DNA from: Bacteroidota bacterium
Lineage (GTDB): Bacteria > Bacteroidota > Bacteroidia > Flavobacteriales_E > Vicingaceae
Length of the DNA: 64,000 nt
Assembly (NCBI GenBank): GCA_013112545.1
Contig: JABFGJ010000009.1
Location: 84,971 to 148,970, forward strand
Direction: 5' to 3'
Shown here: piece after piece, positions 46,676-56,287 of the stretch
Layout of the letters: each line of letters starts with the position of its first letter
How positions within the stretch are numbered: position 1 is the stretch's first letter
Notes under the pieces: model-generated
Seen by the model: the letters and a program-made list of their open reading frames with translations, nothing else
Databases searched by the model: none
Told to the model about the DNA's origin: nothing
Program-made: the position numbers and the translations under genes

Positions 46676-47002
46676 TTGAAATTCAAAATTTATTTACAAT
46701 CAGAGGTGATGGACTGCGGACCAACCTGCTTGCGAATGATCGTAAAGCATTATGGCCGTTCTATTTCGTTACAAAAGTTAAAAAAATTAAGTGAAACAAC
46801 ACGTCAAGGTACATCGTTGTCAAATATTGCAGACACAGCAGAATTTTTAGGACTTAGGAGTTTAGGTGTAAAAATAAATTTAGATAGACTTATAGAAAAT
46901 GCTCCTTTGCCTTGTATTTTGCATTGGAGTCAGAATCATTTTGTGTGTTTAATTTCTCATTTTTTTAAAACTGTTTCTTTAGCACAATTATCAAACAAAT
47001 AA
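46676..47002 (+). CDS. Truncated C39 leader-peptidase domain of a bacteriocin ABC transporter
   Basis: 108-aa frame starting at TTG directly after the preceding stop. It carries the complete C39 peptidase motif set: catalytic Cys in QSEVMDCGPTCLRMI, then RQGTSLSNIADTAEFLG, and His in LPCILHWSQNHFVCL. In full-length transporters this domain is followed by TM and ATPase domains of ~600 aa. Here the frame ends after a short unrelated tail (ISHFFKTVSLAQLSNK), so the exporter is gone. It would cleave after the Gly-Gly of a leader such as that at 43945-44100. Confidence 0.75.
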   Translation: MKFKIYLQSEVMDCGPTCLRMIVKHYGRSISLQKLKKLSETTRQGTSLSNIADTAEFLGLRSLGVKINLDRLIENAPLPCILHWSQNHFVCLISHFFKTVSLAQLSNK

Positions 47003-47041
47003 CACAGTTCTGAATTTACCTGGTTTTATATCCATCATTTT

Positions 47042-48775
47042 ATGAAAAAATTTGCATTGTTTTTAAGCGTAATAGTTCTTTGGCAATTTAGTCTTTATGC
47101 TCAAAGATCAACACAACTTGTTTTTGAAGGAACGGTATCCGATTCTTTATCCGGGGAAGGGTTACCTTATGCTACTGTATACAATCATTCAACAAATACC
47201 GCTTCAATTACCAATACAGAAGGCTACTTCAAACTGGGAATTCAGTCATGGTCTGATAGTGTAGTCATATCGTATATTGGCTATGAGAACAAAACGGTTT
47301 CTTTAATACGATCGAAAAAAAGCTACAACATCCGGTTAAAAGAAAACATATATCAGCTTAGTGAAGTTACTATACGACCGAAAGACTACTCCTACCTCTA
47401 TGACCTAATAATAGCTTGTAAAGAAAAACAGTCAGATGGTATTCAACAGGCTAAAGCGTATTATCAACTAAAAAGCTATATTGATAATCAACATATAGAA
47501 CTGGTAGAAAATTTTTACAATGCAAGAATTAAAGGGTATAGCTTGCTGAACTTAAAACTAAAAACCGGAAGAGTTGGTCTTCAAAAAACAAACCATTCAC
47601 TTTTTGCTTCCTTAGAAACTTCAAAGCCTATTATGTTGCATAAACTTTTTACGCCTTCAGACTTGTTTCCGGATAGTCCTTTAGAGTATAAAAAAAGGCG
47701 CATAAAGAAAAAATTTTATCTCCGATTGGTAAAAGTTTATACCGATGAGAATTTGGACTCTATTCACATTTTTTATTTATACCCTAAAAAAAATAAGCAA
47801 GATTATTTTTCTTGTAAATTATGGATAAATGCAAGTGATACCACTTTTCTAAAAATAGAACTGGAAGGAAGTCGTTTAGACGCTTTTCCATTCATGCCTA
47901 TTTATGATAAAGACCATCTCACGCAGAAGAACTTAAAAATTACCAAAACTTTTAGGAAGGAAGGGGGAGAAGCTTATTTTGAACATGTTGACTTTAATTA
48001 TGACTTTTTATATCATAAAGCAAATGAGAAAGCTGTAAGGATTTATACGAAAGCCGTATTATTTACCTACAGCCAAGATAGTTTATTTAATTTGCCAATG
48101 TTTCAGCTCAACACTTCAAACTTGACAGATTATCAAAAACTTACAGTTTTGCCCTATAATAAGTTCTTTTGGGAGTTTAATAATGAATTAAAACTAAATT
48201 ATAAGATAGATAGTAACCATTTGTTTATGAGTGATTCAAACACTGTAAGCAATCAAGCATATCAATTTAAGCAGGCTATTAAATTAAAGGATTTTTTCAA
48301 TTATCCCGCTTTCAAATGGAGCAATACAAGATTTTCCGTTAAGGAATTACCGCAAAATACAGCTTATAAAGAGTCGGAAGGAGATTATCAGCTTAAAGGG
48401 AAACTATTTCTTGATGTAAATAAATATGATGACTCTACAAATGTTTTCACAGCTTCTATCTTTGATGTCTACCAAAGTTTTTATCGATGGCATATTAATG
48501 AAAAAACGAATTGTTTCTTTAATATGTATTTTGATTTGGTAGAAATAGAAAGAAGGAAACTAGAAAACTCAATAACTTCTTCTGATAAATCAATGAAAAG
48601 TATAGAAGAACTATACAAAAAAAGTTTAAACCAACTTGAAACAAACAAAAACCAATTCTTAGAAGATACCGAACAGGGTCGAAATATGGGAGGGATGTTG
48701 GACTGGAATAGCAAGATAAGAAATGAGTTGGACATTGATAACCTTTCTACTTTTGATGTTTATCAGGAGGAATAA
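47042..48775 (+). CDS. Carboxypeptidase-like regulatory domain protein, secreted
   Basis: 577-aa exported protein. A signal peptide (KFALFLSVIVLWQFSLYAQ) is followed by a CarboxypepD_reg-like domain (FEGTVSDSLSGEGLPYATVYN...SYIGYENKTVSL), then a long mixed domain of unknown role (residues ~110-577) without the plug or barrel of TonB receptors. Similar proteins are common outer-membrane-associated Bacteroidota proteins of unknown function. It is the last gene before the non-coding element that precedes the defence island. Confidence 0.8.
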   Translation: MKKFALFLSVIVLWQFSLYAQRSTQLVFEGTVSDSLSGEGLPYATVYNHSTNTASITNTEGYFKLGIQSWSDSVVISYIGYENKTVSLIRSKKSYNIRLKENIYQLSEVTIRPKDYSYLYDLIIACKEKQSDGIQQAKAYYQLKSYIDNQHIELVENFYNARIKGYSLLNLKLKTGRVGLQKTNHSLFASLETSKPIMLHKLFTPSDLFPDSPLEYKKRRIKKKFYLRLVKVYTDENLDSIHIFYLYPKKNKQDYFSCKLWINASDTTFLKIELEGSRLDAFPFMPIYDKDHLTQKNLKITKTFRKEGGEAYFEHVDFNYDFLYHKANEKAVRIYTKAVLFTYSQDSLFNLPMFQLNTSNLTDYQKLTVLPYNKFFWEFNNELKLNYKIDSNHLFMSDSNTVSNQAYQFKQAIKLKDFFNYPAFKWSNTRFSVKELPQNTAYKESEGDYQLKGKLFLDVNKYDDSTNVFTASIFDVYQSFYRWHINEKTNCFFNMYFDLVEIERRKLENSITSSDKSMKSIEELYKKSLNQLETNKNQFLEDTEQGRNMGGMLDWNSKIRNELDIDNLSTFDVYQEE

Positions 48776-48835
48776 GAATTTAGTTTAGTATATGCACTTG
48801 CATGGATTCCATCCCAAAGTACTGAGGGGGTAAAA

Positions 48836-48856
48836 GAGCCTTCTGGAGGAAGGCTC
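48836..48856. terminator. GC-rich hairpin, possible terminator
   Basis: GAGCCTTC, loop TGGAG, GAAGGCTC forms an 8-bp stem 60 bp past the preceding stop. No T-run follows, so it could be a repeat-type hairpin rather than a terminator. Confidence 0.45.
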
Positions 48857-48913
48857 AGGGTTCTAAAGAGGGGACATGAAATTTTTCAATTATTTACATA
48901 TTTATTGTAATAC

Positions 48914-49973
48914 ATTATGTTAAAAAAGCGTGGACCTGAAAGAAATGCGAGCCGGCGCTTGCCTTTGCAAAGCTACGGCGAAGCAAGGCAGGCGGGAATT
49001 AAAATTTTAGGCTGTAAGAGCCGTAATCTGAAAGCCGAAAAAATTTTAAGGGAGCGGGGAAGCTTATTTCTTTCTTGATTTTTTTGGTTCTTTTTGCATT
49101 AAGGCAAAAACGAACATCAATCAATTCTGCGAGCGTTAAGCACAAAAAATGCGAAAAAGCCTTAACATTAAGGCCAAACGAGTTTACGAGTTCGCGAATA
49201 CAGTTGAACCTTAATGAGGCATGAGCAAACGCATTTTTGCATGTGATACCAACTTACTAATTGAATGTCGAACATGAATTATCAAAAAGTATTATGCCGA
49301 TATATATTTTAAGGAGCATTTATGCGACATTTAAAATAATAATCGGTACAAGCGAGCTATCCTTTTAAATTTTCTTGGGGGCGGCTAAAGAATAAAGTTT
49401 AAATAAGCGTGGGATTGGCTAAAACGAAATTCTAAATGCATTTCCTTGCCATATTCAAGACAAATTAAGCCTAAGTACAAGAATAAGCCAATAGCGGCTA
49501 TTTACCGATTAGGCGAAATGAGCTAACCAAGCGAATGAAGACATAATGACTAATTATAGGACAAACGCAGACGAGAGTCAAGTTCACGAGTTCAAATAAA
49601 AAATTAAAGTGACACGAGCTAAAAGCCAACGGATGTTCATTTTAACCATTGGGAAGGCAGTGAGAGATATTTATCCCGATGTATCGGGACAAGCATAGTT
49701 TAAGGAACGCAGACATCCGCCATAGACGGATAGTTGACAAAAGAAAGAAGATTCAGGTTGTGAGCCGTAAATTTCTTAACATAATAGCTGTCGTTATTGT
49801 ACAGAGTACAGTCCAAGAACTGCTATTATGTGTAAATACTCACTAAAACTCGTATTACGAAAATCATGCTTTTGGTTCGATTCATGTTTATTTTTAATTG
49901 TATCTCATGAATTCCGCTACGCTTCTTTGTCCTATAATGTACTGCGTTATGTTAAATAGCTCAGCTATTTAAC
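48914..49973 (+). repeat. Long structured non-coding element, copy 1 (left flank of defence island)
   Basis: About 1.06 kb without a credible gene. It shares ordered blocks in the same orientation with 62457-63239. Matches are CCTGAAAGAAATGCG (48936-48950), GGAAGCTTATTTCTTTC (49058), GCGAGCGTTAAGCA (49129), GCGTGGGATTGGCT (49407) and AGCCAATAGCGGCTATTTAC (49486), then ATTATAGGACA (49553), TCCCGAT-gt-ATCGGGA (49674-49689) and TGTCCTATAAT (49928). It starts and ends with TTATGTTAA (48915, 49947). Internal inverted pairs are ATTGGCT/AGCCAAT and ATTATAGGACA/TGTCCTATAAT. Between blocks the copies diverge. Confidence 0.8.
49951..49973. repeat. Perfect 23-bp inverted repeat at end of copy 1
   Basis: GTTAAATAGCT-c-AGCTATTTAAC: two 11-bp arms around one base. 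Copy 2 has the same left arm start (TTATGTTAAATAG) but not the right arm. Confidence 0.8.
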
Positions 49974-50306
49974 AGTTTTTCTCTTAAAAGGGAGGGAAAA
50001 AAATAATTATTCTAAATGAGGGAAGTGTTGGAATTTTACGTTTCATTTCAAGTAAAACAACAACTCTTACATACCGCTTAAGTAATGCGAATAATAGGTG
50101 TCCCGATTTTCTCGGGATACTTATTTGAAGCAGCGTGAGGGATAGAAGTGGTTACCCCACATCCGCCTCAGGCGGAGAGGAGTATGAACGAATAGCCCGA
50201 CCTTTAGGGCACGCCCAAGAAATCTAACTTTGCCTTAATAAAAACATCTTAAAATTCGAGATAAATTCGATTTTATATTATATCTTACGCCCTTCAAATT
50301 GATTGA
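49974..50306. other. Palindrome-rich spacer before the defence island
   Basis: 333 bases, no gene. It carries three short hairpins: TCCCGA/TCGGGA (50101-50117), a perfect TCCGCCT-c-AGGCGGA (50162-50176), and GCCC-gaccttta-GGGC near 50194-50210. Such AGCCCGACCTTTAGGGC(ACGCCC) sequence is commonplace intergenic material in Bacteroidota. The promoter of the island should lie in the last ~80 bases, but no clear box pair was found. Confidence 0.5.
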
Positions 50307-50501
50307 ATGAATAGAATTAAGGAAGTCCTTGAAATTAAAGGAATAAAACAAGTTTGGCTAGCGGAAAAGCTAGGAAAGAGTTACAATATGGTAAATTCTT
50401 ATGTTCAAAATAGAACACAGCCAAGTTTGGAAATTTTATTTCAGATAGCCGAAATATTAGAGGTAGATGCTAAAGACTTAATTGGTAAAAAAAAATCTTA
50501 A
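50307..50501 (+). CDS. XRE-family transcriptional regulator (controller-type)
   Basis: 64-aa protein made only of a helix-turn-helix domain (KGIKQVWLAEKLGKSYNMVNSYVQNRTQPSLEILFQIAEIL). Small XRE proteins next to methyltransferases commonly act as controllers that time methylase and nuclease expression. It lies 2 bp before the methyltransferase, so it is co-transcribed. Its operator would be upstream of 50307, but no clear palindrome besides the spacer hairpins was seen there. Confidence 0.88.
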   Translation: MNRIKEVLEIKGIKQVWLAEKLGKSYNMVNSYVQNRTQPSLEILFQIAEILEVDAKDLIGKKKS

Positions 50502-50503
50502 AA

Positions 50504-52063
50504 ATGAAAAAGAGAATACCAATAATAGATTTATTTGCCGGGCCCGGAGGTCTAGGGGAGGGATTCATGTCATTAAAAGATAAAAATGGGAAATCTATAT
50601 TTGATATCAAGCTTTCTATTGAAAAAGAAGAGAATGCTCATAAAACACTTACTCTAAGAAGCTTTTATCGTCAATTCAAGAAGGATAACAAAACTGTTCC
50701 AAAAGCATATTATAGAGCATTAAAGCAACCTGATATCGCTGAAAGAGAAAAACAAATTGAAAAATTATTGAACGATTACCCTGAAGGTAAAAAGGCGAAA
50801 AGTGAAGCACGACTAATTGAATTAGGCTCTAAAAATTGGCCACCTGAAATTGTTGATGCTTTAATTAAGGAGAGGTTAAAAGGAGAGAAAAATTGGGTTT
50901 TAATAGGAGGTCCACCGTGTCAAGCATATTCAAGCGCAGGAAGAGTTAGAGTAGGTGGAATTAATAAAAAAGACCACAGGGTTTATTTGTATAGAGAGTA
51001 TCTAAGAATCATTGAAAATCATGAGCCTGCAATATTTGTAATGGAAAATGTTAAAGGCTTACTTTCTGCAAAAGTTGATGATGAAAAGGTTTTTGATTGG
51101 ATGAAAAAGGATTTAACAGTTGAAAATAAGTATACAATTCATTCTTTTGTTAAACCTGTTAATAAAGATATAGACTACCTCATTAAGTCGGAAAAGTTTG
51201 GCATTCCTCAAAAAAGACATAGAGTAATTCTTTTTGGAATTAGAAAAGGTCTCAAACATATTGGAGAATATCTTAATGAAAAAGAAGAAGTTCAGTTACA
51301 AGATGTAATAAGTGACTTGCCTCCATTAAGAAGTAAACTAAACAGAAAGTTTATTAAAAATCATAAGACTGATCTTTATAGTAATGGAAGACCAAAGAAA
51401 GTATATGAAAACTTAGAGGATTCTTCCGAAGGTTGGAAAAAATTAATGAATCAAAATTTAAAAATCATTAAAAGCTGGGGGAGTTTAGAACTAAATGGGT
51501 TAACTAAGGGATTTGATAAAATTAATCTTGATTTAGGTTCAGAGTTTACTAGTAAACTTAGTAGCTTTAAAGGAAATAATAAATTAAAAAAATGGTACTT
51601 AGATAAAGAATTAAATGGTGTTACTAATCACGATGCTAGAGGACATCTTACACAAGATTTAATGCGTTATTTGTTTTCAGCAATTTTTGTAGAAAACAAT
51701 AATGAATTTCCTAGGATAAAGGATTTTGCTAAACAAAATAAAACATTGCTACCTGAGCATGCGAATGTTCTTTCAGGCAAATTCGTTGATAGATTTAAAG
51801 TGCAAATGCGAAATAAACCCGCATCTACTGTTACTTGCCATATTTCTAAAGATGGACATACTTTTATTCATTATGACCCTACTCAATGCAGAACACTTAC
51901 AGTCAGAGAAGCAGCAAGAATCCAAACATTTCCGGATAACTACTTATTTAGAGGAAGTAGGACAGCACAATATCATCAAGTAGGAAATGCTGTGCCACCA
52001 TTTTTAGCATTGCAAATTGCAGAAATAGTATATAAAACAGTTTCAGAAAATGAAATTATTTAA
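50504..52063 (+). CDS. DNA (cytosine-5-)-methyltransferase
   Basis: 519-aa enzyme transferring methyl from SAM to C5 of cytosine. Motifs in order: I (DLFAGPGGLGEGF), IV (GGPPCQAYS, catalytic Cys139), VI (MENVKG, Glu181), VIII (FGIPQKRHRVILFG), then after a long target-recognition region, IX (LTVREAARIQTFPD) and X (YHQVGNAVPP). The ~100-aa insert between motifs I and IV and length over 500 aa are larger than typical M.HhaI-like enzymes. It probably marks host DNA so that the linked nuclease set spares it. Overlaps the ATPase gene by 14 bp. Confidence 0.95.
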   Translation: MKKRIPIIDLFAGPGGLGEGFMSLKDKNGKSIFDIKLSIEKEENAHKTLTLRSFYRQFKKDNKTVPKAYYRALKQPDIAEREKQIEKLLNDYPEGKKAKSEARLIELGSKNWPPEIVDALIKERLKGEKNWVLIGGPPCQAYSSAGRVRVGGINKKDHRVYLYREYLRIIENHEPAIFVMENVKGLLSAKVDDEKVFDWMKKDLTVENKYTIHSFVKPVNKDIDYLIKSEKFGIPQKRHRVILFGIRKGLKHIGEYLNEKEEVQLQDVISDLPPLRSKLNRKFIKNHKTDLYSNGRPKKVYENLEDSSEGWKKLMNQNLKIIKSWGSLELNGLTKGFDKINLDLGSEFTSKLSSFKGNNKLKKWYLDKELNGVTNHDARGHLTQDLMRYLFSAIFVENNNEFPRIKDFAKQNKTLLPEHANVLSGKFVDRFKVQMRNKPASTVTCHISKDGHTFIHYDPTQCRTLTVREAARIQTFPDNYLFRGSRTAQYHQVGNAVPPFLALQIAEIVYKTVSENEII

Positions 52064-53531
52064 AGACATAGAACAAGAGGAAACACCTCCTGAAGCAGGT
52101 GCAATGATTAATACCTTTAGAGCATTTGGATATAATTTACAAACAGCTATTGCAGATATTATAGATAACAGTATATCTGCTAAAGCTCAAAATGTTTGGA
52201 TTAATTATAATTGGCAAGGCTCTGATTCTTTTACAACTATTACAGATGATGGGATTGGAATGAACCTAGATAAGTTAAAAAATGCTATGACGCCTGGGAG
52301 TAAAGACCCTATAGATGAGAGAGACGAAGATGATTTAGGAAGATTTGGACTGGGTTTAAAGACATCATCATTTTCGCAATGTAAAAGATTAACTGTCGCA
52401 ACAAAGAGTGATGGCTATGCAATTATCAATAGATGCTGGGATTTAGATTATGTAAATGAAACAAAAAGATGGTCACTCCTAAACTTTATTTCTGATAATT
52501 CACTTGTAGCTAATTTGAATAAATTAAATACAGGCACAACAGTTATCTGGGAAAAGATGGATCGTTTAGTTGGTAATTCAAAAAAGGAAAACCAATCTGC
52601 AATGGATGTATTTCTTGCTGAATTTGCATTAGTTGAAAAGCATTTATGTTTAGTTTTTCACAGATTTATGGAACAAAAACGGATTAATATATTTATGAAT
52701 GGTAATAAGCTAGAACCTTGGGATCCATTTATGAAACAATCTGAAGGGGGGCAAGTAGTTGCTAATGAAGCCTTAGATAAAGGACAGGTTAAGATAAAGT
52801 GTTATGTTTTACCGCATATTTCAAAATTAAAGGTTGACGAAAGGAAGAATGCTAAAACAGATGAATGGTATCAACTACAAGGGTTTTATGTCTATCGTCA
52901 AAATCGATTATTATTACATGGAGATTGGTTAGGATTATTCGCAAAAAATGAACATTTTAAAAATGCAAGAATTTTAATTGATATTCCAAATAAACTAGAC
53001 CATGATTGGAAAATTGATATAAAAAAGGCCACTGCAACACCGTCTTTTAATGTTAGAAAAGATCTAATTCGTTTAGGAAAATTGACTCGTTCAAAAGCAG
53101 GGTCAATTCATAGGTTTCGTGGAAATCAAATAATGTTAGACTCTTCAATTGAAGCATTTGATTTTCAAACTGTTTGGAAAGCGAGAAAAACAAGAGACAA
53201 TGCCAGGTATTATTACATAAATACTGATCATTCTCTAATAAAAAAATTACTCGAACAAGACAGCATATCAAAAAAGGAATTTAAAACAGCTCTAAAATTG
53301 ATAGGGAACTCCACACCGGTTGAATCAATAATACAATATCATAGTGAAGAACCAGAAAGCCACGAGATAAGAGAAGATGTTTTAGAACTTGATCAAGGAA
53401 CAATTGATGTAGCAAAAATGATTTATTCTTCACTTAAATCACAAGGTATGAATAGAGATACTGCTATTAAGCAAATTTTTAATATTGAGCCTTTTAATCA
53501 ATATCCCGAACTAAATCAATACTTTAATTAA
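52050..53531 (+). CDS. GHKL (MORC/MutL/Hsp90-like) ATPase
   Basis: 493-aa ATP-binding protein. The Bergerat-fold motifs are AIADIIDNSISA (Asn40 binds Mg; the usual general-base Glu of ExxxN is Asp36), ITDDGIGM, and GRFGLGLKTSSFSQ (ATP lid). A transducer-like domain with YRQNRLLLHGDW follows, as in MORC/MutL relatives. Prokaryotic MORC-like ATPases of modification systems are thought to clamp DNA and signal to the nuclease or helicase. It shares one base with the Z1 gene start. Confidence 0.9.
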   Translation: MKLFKDIEQEETPPEAGAMINTFRAFGYNLQTAIADIIDNSISAKAQNVWINYNWQGSDSFTTITDDGIGMNLDKLKNAMTPGSKDPIDERDEDDLGRFGLGLKTSSFSQCKRLTVATKSDGYAIINRCWDLDYVNETKRWSLLNFISDNSLVANLNKLNTGTTVIWEKMDRLVGNSKKENQSAMDVFLAEFALVEKHLCLVFHRFMEQKRINIFMNGNKLEPWDPFMKQSEGGQVVANEALDKGQVKIKCYVLPHISKLKVDERKNAKTDEWYQLQGFYVYRQNRLLLHGDWLGLFAKNEHFKNARILIDIPNKLDHDWKIDIKKATATPSFNVRKDLIRLGKLTRSKAGSIHRFRGNQIMLDSSIEAFDFQTVWKARKTRDNARYYYINTDHSLIKKLLEQDSISKKEFKTALKLIGNSTPVESIIQYHSEEPESHEIREDVLELDQGTIDVAKMIYSSLKSQGMNRDTAIKQIFNIEPFNQYPELNQYFN

Positions 53532-56287
53532 TGGATAATTTTGAAAGCGCAAGAAATATAGCCCATATTTTTTTAGGCAATAACAAGTATAAAAACACAA
53601 AAATAACACCAGAAATAATCAGTGAAGAGGTGGAAAACGTATTTCTCATGCCGGGATTTTCTGAAGTTAATAAAGAGGATTTGATTATTCAGCTACAAGC
53701 TGATTTTGATGTTTATAGCGGTGAGGCAACCATGCTAGTAGAGCGAGATATTAAACCTTGGCTTTTTGATGCTAAAGCTGGTATCAAATGGCAATTATGG
53801 AATCGATATAAATCGTATTTAAAAATGAATGATGGATCCTTTCCTGTTGATAGTCTCGATGATTTGACGGATAAGATTCTCGATAAATGTGTTAATCCTA
53901 AAATTAATGGAAGTTGGGACCGAAGAGGAATGGTTGTTGGAAATGTCCAGTCTGGTAAGACGGCTAATTACACGGGAATCATAAATAAAGCAACAGATGC
54001 TGGTTACAAATTAATAATTGTAATGGCTGGGATGTATAATTCGCTTCGATCACAAACCCAATTAAGAGTAGATAAAGGTTATATAGGGAGGAAAAGTTCT
54101 GATTTTCTATTAAGACATCTAAATGTAAAAGTTGGAGTAGGGGATTATGCAGTTGATACTGAGATTTATTCATATACATCATCTGATAATAAAGGGGACT
54201 TTAACCGTTCGATTGCATCTAAGATTAATGTACCTATTGGTGGTAAAAGTCCTACTGTGCTCGTAATCAAAAAGAATAAGAGTATCTTGGAAAACTTAAT
54301 TCTTTGGTTAAACCAATTTGCTGTTGACGTGGATGGTCAAAGAAAACTAATGAATATACCTCTACTTATAATTGATGATGAAGCTGATAATGCATCAGTT
54401 AATTCAGGTACTCAATTCGATGTAAAGACAATAAATCGATTAATTAGAACGCTCCTGAATTTATTTAATCAAAACACTTTTATTGGATACACTGCCACTC
54501 CATATGCTAATCTCTATATACCATCTTCATGGAGTGAAGAACTTGAAACATTCGTAAAAGACGTTAAATTAAAAGTTGGGGAAGATTTATTTCCCCGAGA
54601 CTTTATTATAAATATTCCTCCTCCTTCTAATTACATAGGTGCTGCTCAGGTTTTTGGATTCGAAAATCAAAATACAGGAGAATCAACTGATGGTTTAGAT
54701 ATTATTCGTTTTGTTGAGGATCAAGAACCGTTATTTCCAAGAAGAATAAATAGTGAAAATGCACATGAACTACCTGAAGATGTGCCATCATCGCTAAAAA
54801 CTGCAATTAAGTCATTTATTTTAACAAACGCAATACGACGATTAAGAGGTCATGGTAATAAGCACTCTTCAATGTTAGTGCATGTTGCACTCCGTGTATT
54901 ATGGATTGATAGAATCGCATGGTTGGTCAATGAAATATTAAGAGGTTATATCAATCAAATTAATTCTGGTCAAGGAAACTTGTTAAGTGAGTTAGAAGAA
55001 ATGTTCTACGATGATTTTTTACCAACAACTAAGGAGGTAAAGGAAAATATTGAATATAATGATCCAAAAATTATCATTCATACTTGGGAAGAAGTAAAAG
55101 CTGTGTTAAAAGCTGCTGTAACTAAGATTGAGGTAAGATCCGTACATGGGCTAAAAAGGACAAATTCTTTAGAATACCATAGAATCGAGGAGATAGATTA
55201 TGATGCTCATAAAGCTGTTGGACTATCTGTAATTGCTGTTGGTGGTAATAAGTTAGCGAGAGGAATTACATTAGAAGGTCTTTCGGTTAGTTATTATTTA
55301 CGGACTACAAGAATGTATGATTCATTGATGCAAATGGGGCGCTGGTTTGGTTACAGGCCTGGGTATGTAGATTTATGTCGATTGTATACAACTGCTGATT
55401 TAGTTGATTGGTATAGACATGTCACTATGGCAACAGAAGAAATGAGACATGACTTTGATGAAATGGCAGCAAATAATAGAAGACCTGCAGACTACCAATT
55501 AAAAGTTAGGACTCACCCCGGAATGTTGATGGTAACATCACTTACTAAAATGAAAGACCATGAAAAAATTCAAGTTGGCTATTCTGGCAAAGTGATTCAA
55601 ACTTATTCGTTTAATAAGAAGGATGTTAAAGGAAATTATAGTGTTTATAATTACTTTCTTTCAAGATTGGATTCAAATCCCATTGAAAAACTAACAAGTA
55701 GCGGTAAAACAAATTCACTATTGTGGATTGACATTAATTCTGAAAAAATAATTGACTTCTTATCAACAGTTAGAGTAGAAAAGCATCGTCTGGATGTAGT
55801 CACAGCATATATTAATAAACAAAACCAAGATGGATTATTGACAGAATGGTCTGTTGCTATATGGATTAATTCTCAGAATGAAAATAAAAGTTTAATAAAG
55901 TGGCAAAATGGTGAATTTAAAGGAGGTTTAGCAACTCGGACATTTACAGGGGATGATACAAATCTCTTACAAGTTCCCAATGGAAAAAATGCAATCTTAG
56001 CAAAGGAACACCGAACTGTAGATTTAACTTTTGATTCAAACTCGAAGCTAACAGAAAACGAAATTAAATTAAACAGAAAACGAACTGGTAAACCATTATT
56101 AGTTCTTATGCCAATAGATTCCTCTGAATATCGAAATATTGAAGACAATACGCCAATTATTGGTATAGGGATTATCTTCCCAATTATTGATAAAGAGCAA
56201 AAATTTGAATATGCTGCAAGACCTATAAATTCAGACTTTGAAGATATTCTTCAAGAAAGCGATGATAATGATGAAGTTGACAGTTGA
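53531..56287 (+). CDS. Z1 domain helicase-like ATPase
   Basis: 918-aa P-loop protein. Walker A is VGNVQSGKTANYTG (Lys143), Walker B IIDDEADNAS (Asp282-Asp283-Glu284), followed by the SF2-like GYTATPYANLYI, and the Z1 hallmark VGGNKLARGITLEGLSVSYYLR...MQMGRWFGYRPGY containing the arginine finger region. Z1 proteins are found almost only in defence loci with GHKL ATPases. It likely unwinds or translocates on DNA for the nuclease. The nuclease gene start overlaps its end by 17 bp. Confidence 0.93.
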   Translation: MDNFESARNIAHIFLGNNKYKNTKITPEIISEEVENVFLMPGFSEVNKEDLIIQLQADFDVYSGEATMLVERDIKPWLFDAKAGIKWQLWNRYKSYLKMNDGSFPVDSLDDLTDKILDKCVNPKINGSWDRRGMVVGNVQSGKTANYTGIINKATDAGYKLIIVMAGMYNSLRSQTQLRVDKGYIGRKSSDFLLRHLNVKVGVGDYAVDTEIYSYTSSDNKGDFNRSIASKINVPIGGKSPTVLVIKKNKSILENLILWLNQFAVDVDGQRKLMNIPLLIIDDEADNASVNSGTQFDVKTINRLIRTLLNLFNQNTFIGYTATPYANLYIPSSWSEELETFVKDVKLKVGEDLFPRDFIINIPPPSNYIGAAQVFGFENQNTGESTDGLDIIRFVEDQEPLFPRRINSENAHELPEDVPSSLKTAIKSFILTNAIRRLRGHGNKHSSMLVHVALRVLWIDRIAWLVNEILRGYINQINSGQGNLLSELEEMFYDDFLPTTKEVKENIEYNDPKIIIHTWEEVKAVLKAAVTKIEVRSVHGLKRTNSLEYHRIEEIDYDAHKAVGLSVIAVGGNKLARGITLEGLSVSYYLRTTRMYDSLMQMGRWFGYRPGYVDLCRLYTTADLVDWYRHVTMATEEMRHDFDEMAANNRRPADYQLKVRTHPGMLMVTSLTKMKDHEKIQVGYSGKVIQTYSFNKKDVKGNYSVYNYFLSRLDSNPIEKLTSSGKTNSLLWIDINSEKIIDFLSTVRVEKHRLDVVTAYINKQNQDGLLTEWSVAIWINSQNENKSLIKWQNGEFKGGLATRTFTGDDTNLLQVPNGKNAILAKEHRTVDLTFDSNSKLTENEIKLNRKRTGKPLLVLMPIDSSEYRNIEDNTPIIGIGIIFPIIDKEQKFEYAARPINSDFEDILQESDDNDEVDS

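Noticed and set aside
48914..49973. Retron or integron cassette array as explanation of the non-coding element
   Set aside because: No reverse transcriptase, effector or integrase adjoins it, and the element lacks paired core sites in a standard attC layout. Only the GTTRRRY-like word fits, which is weak.
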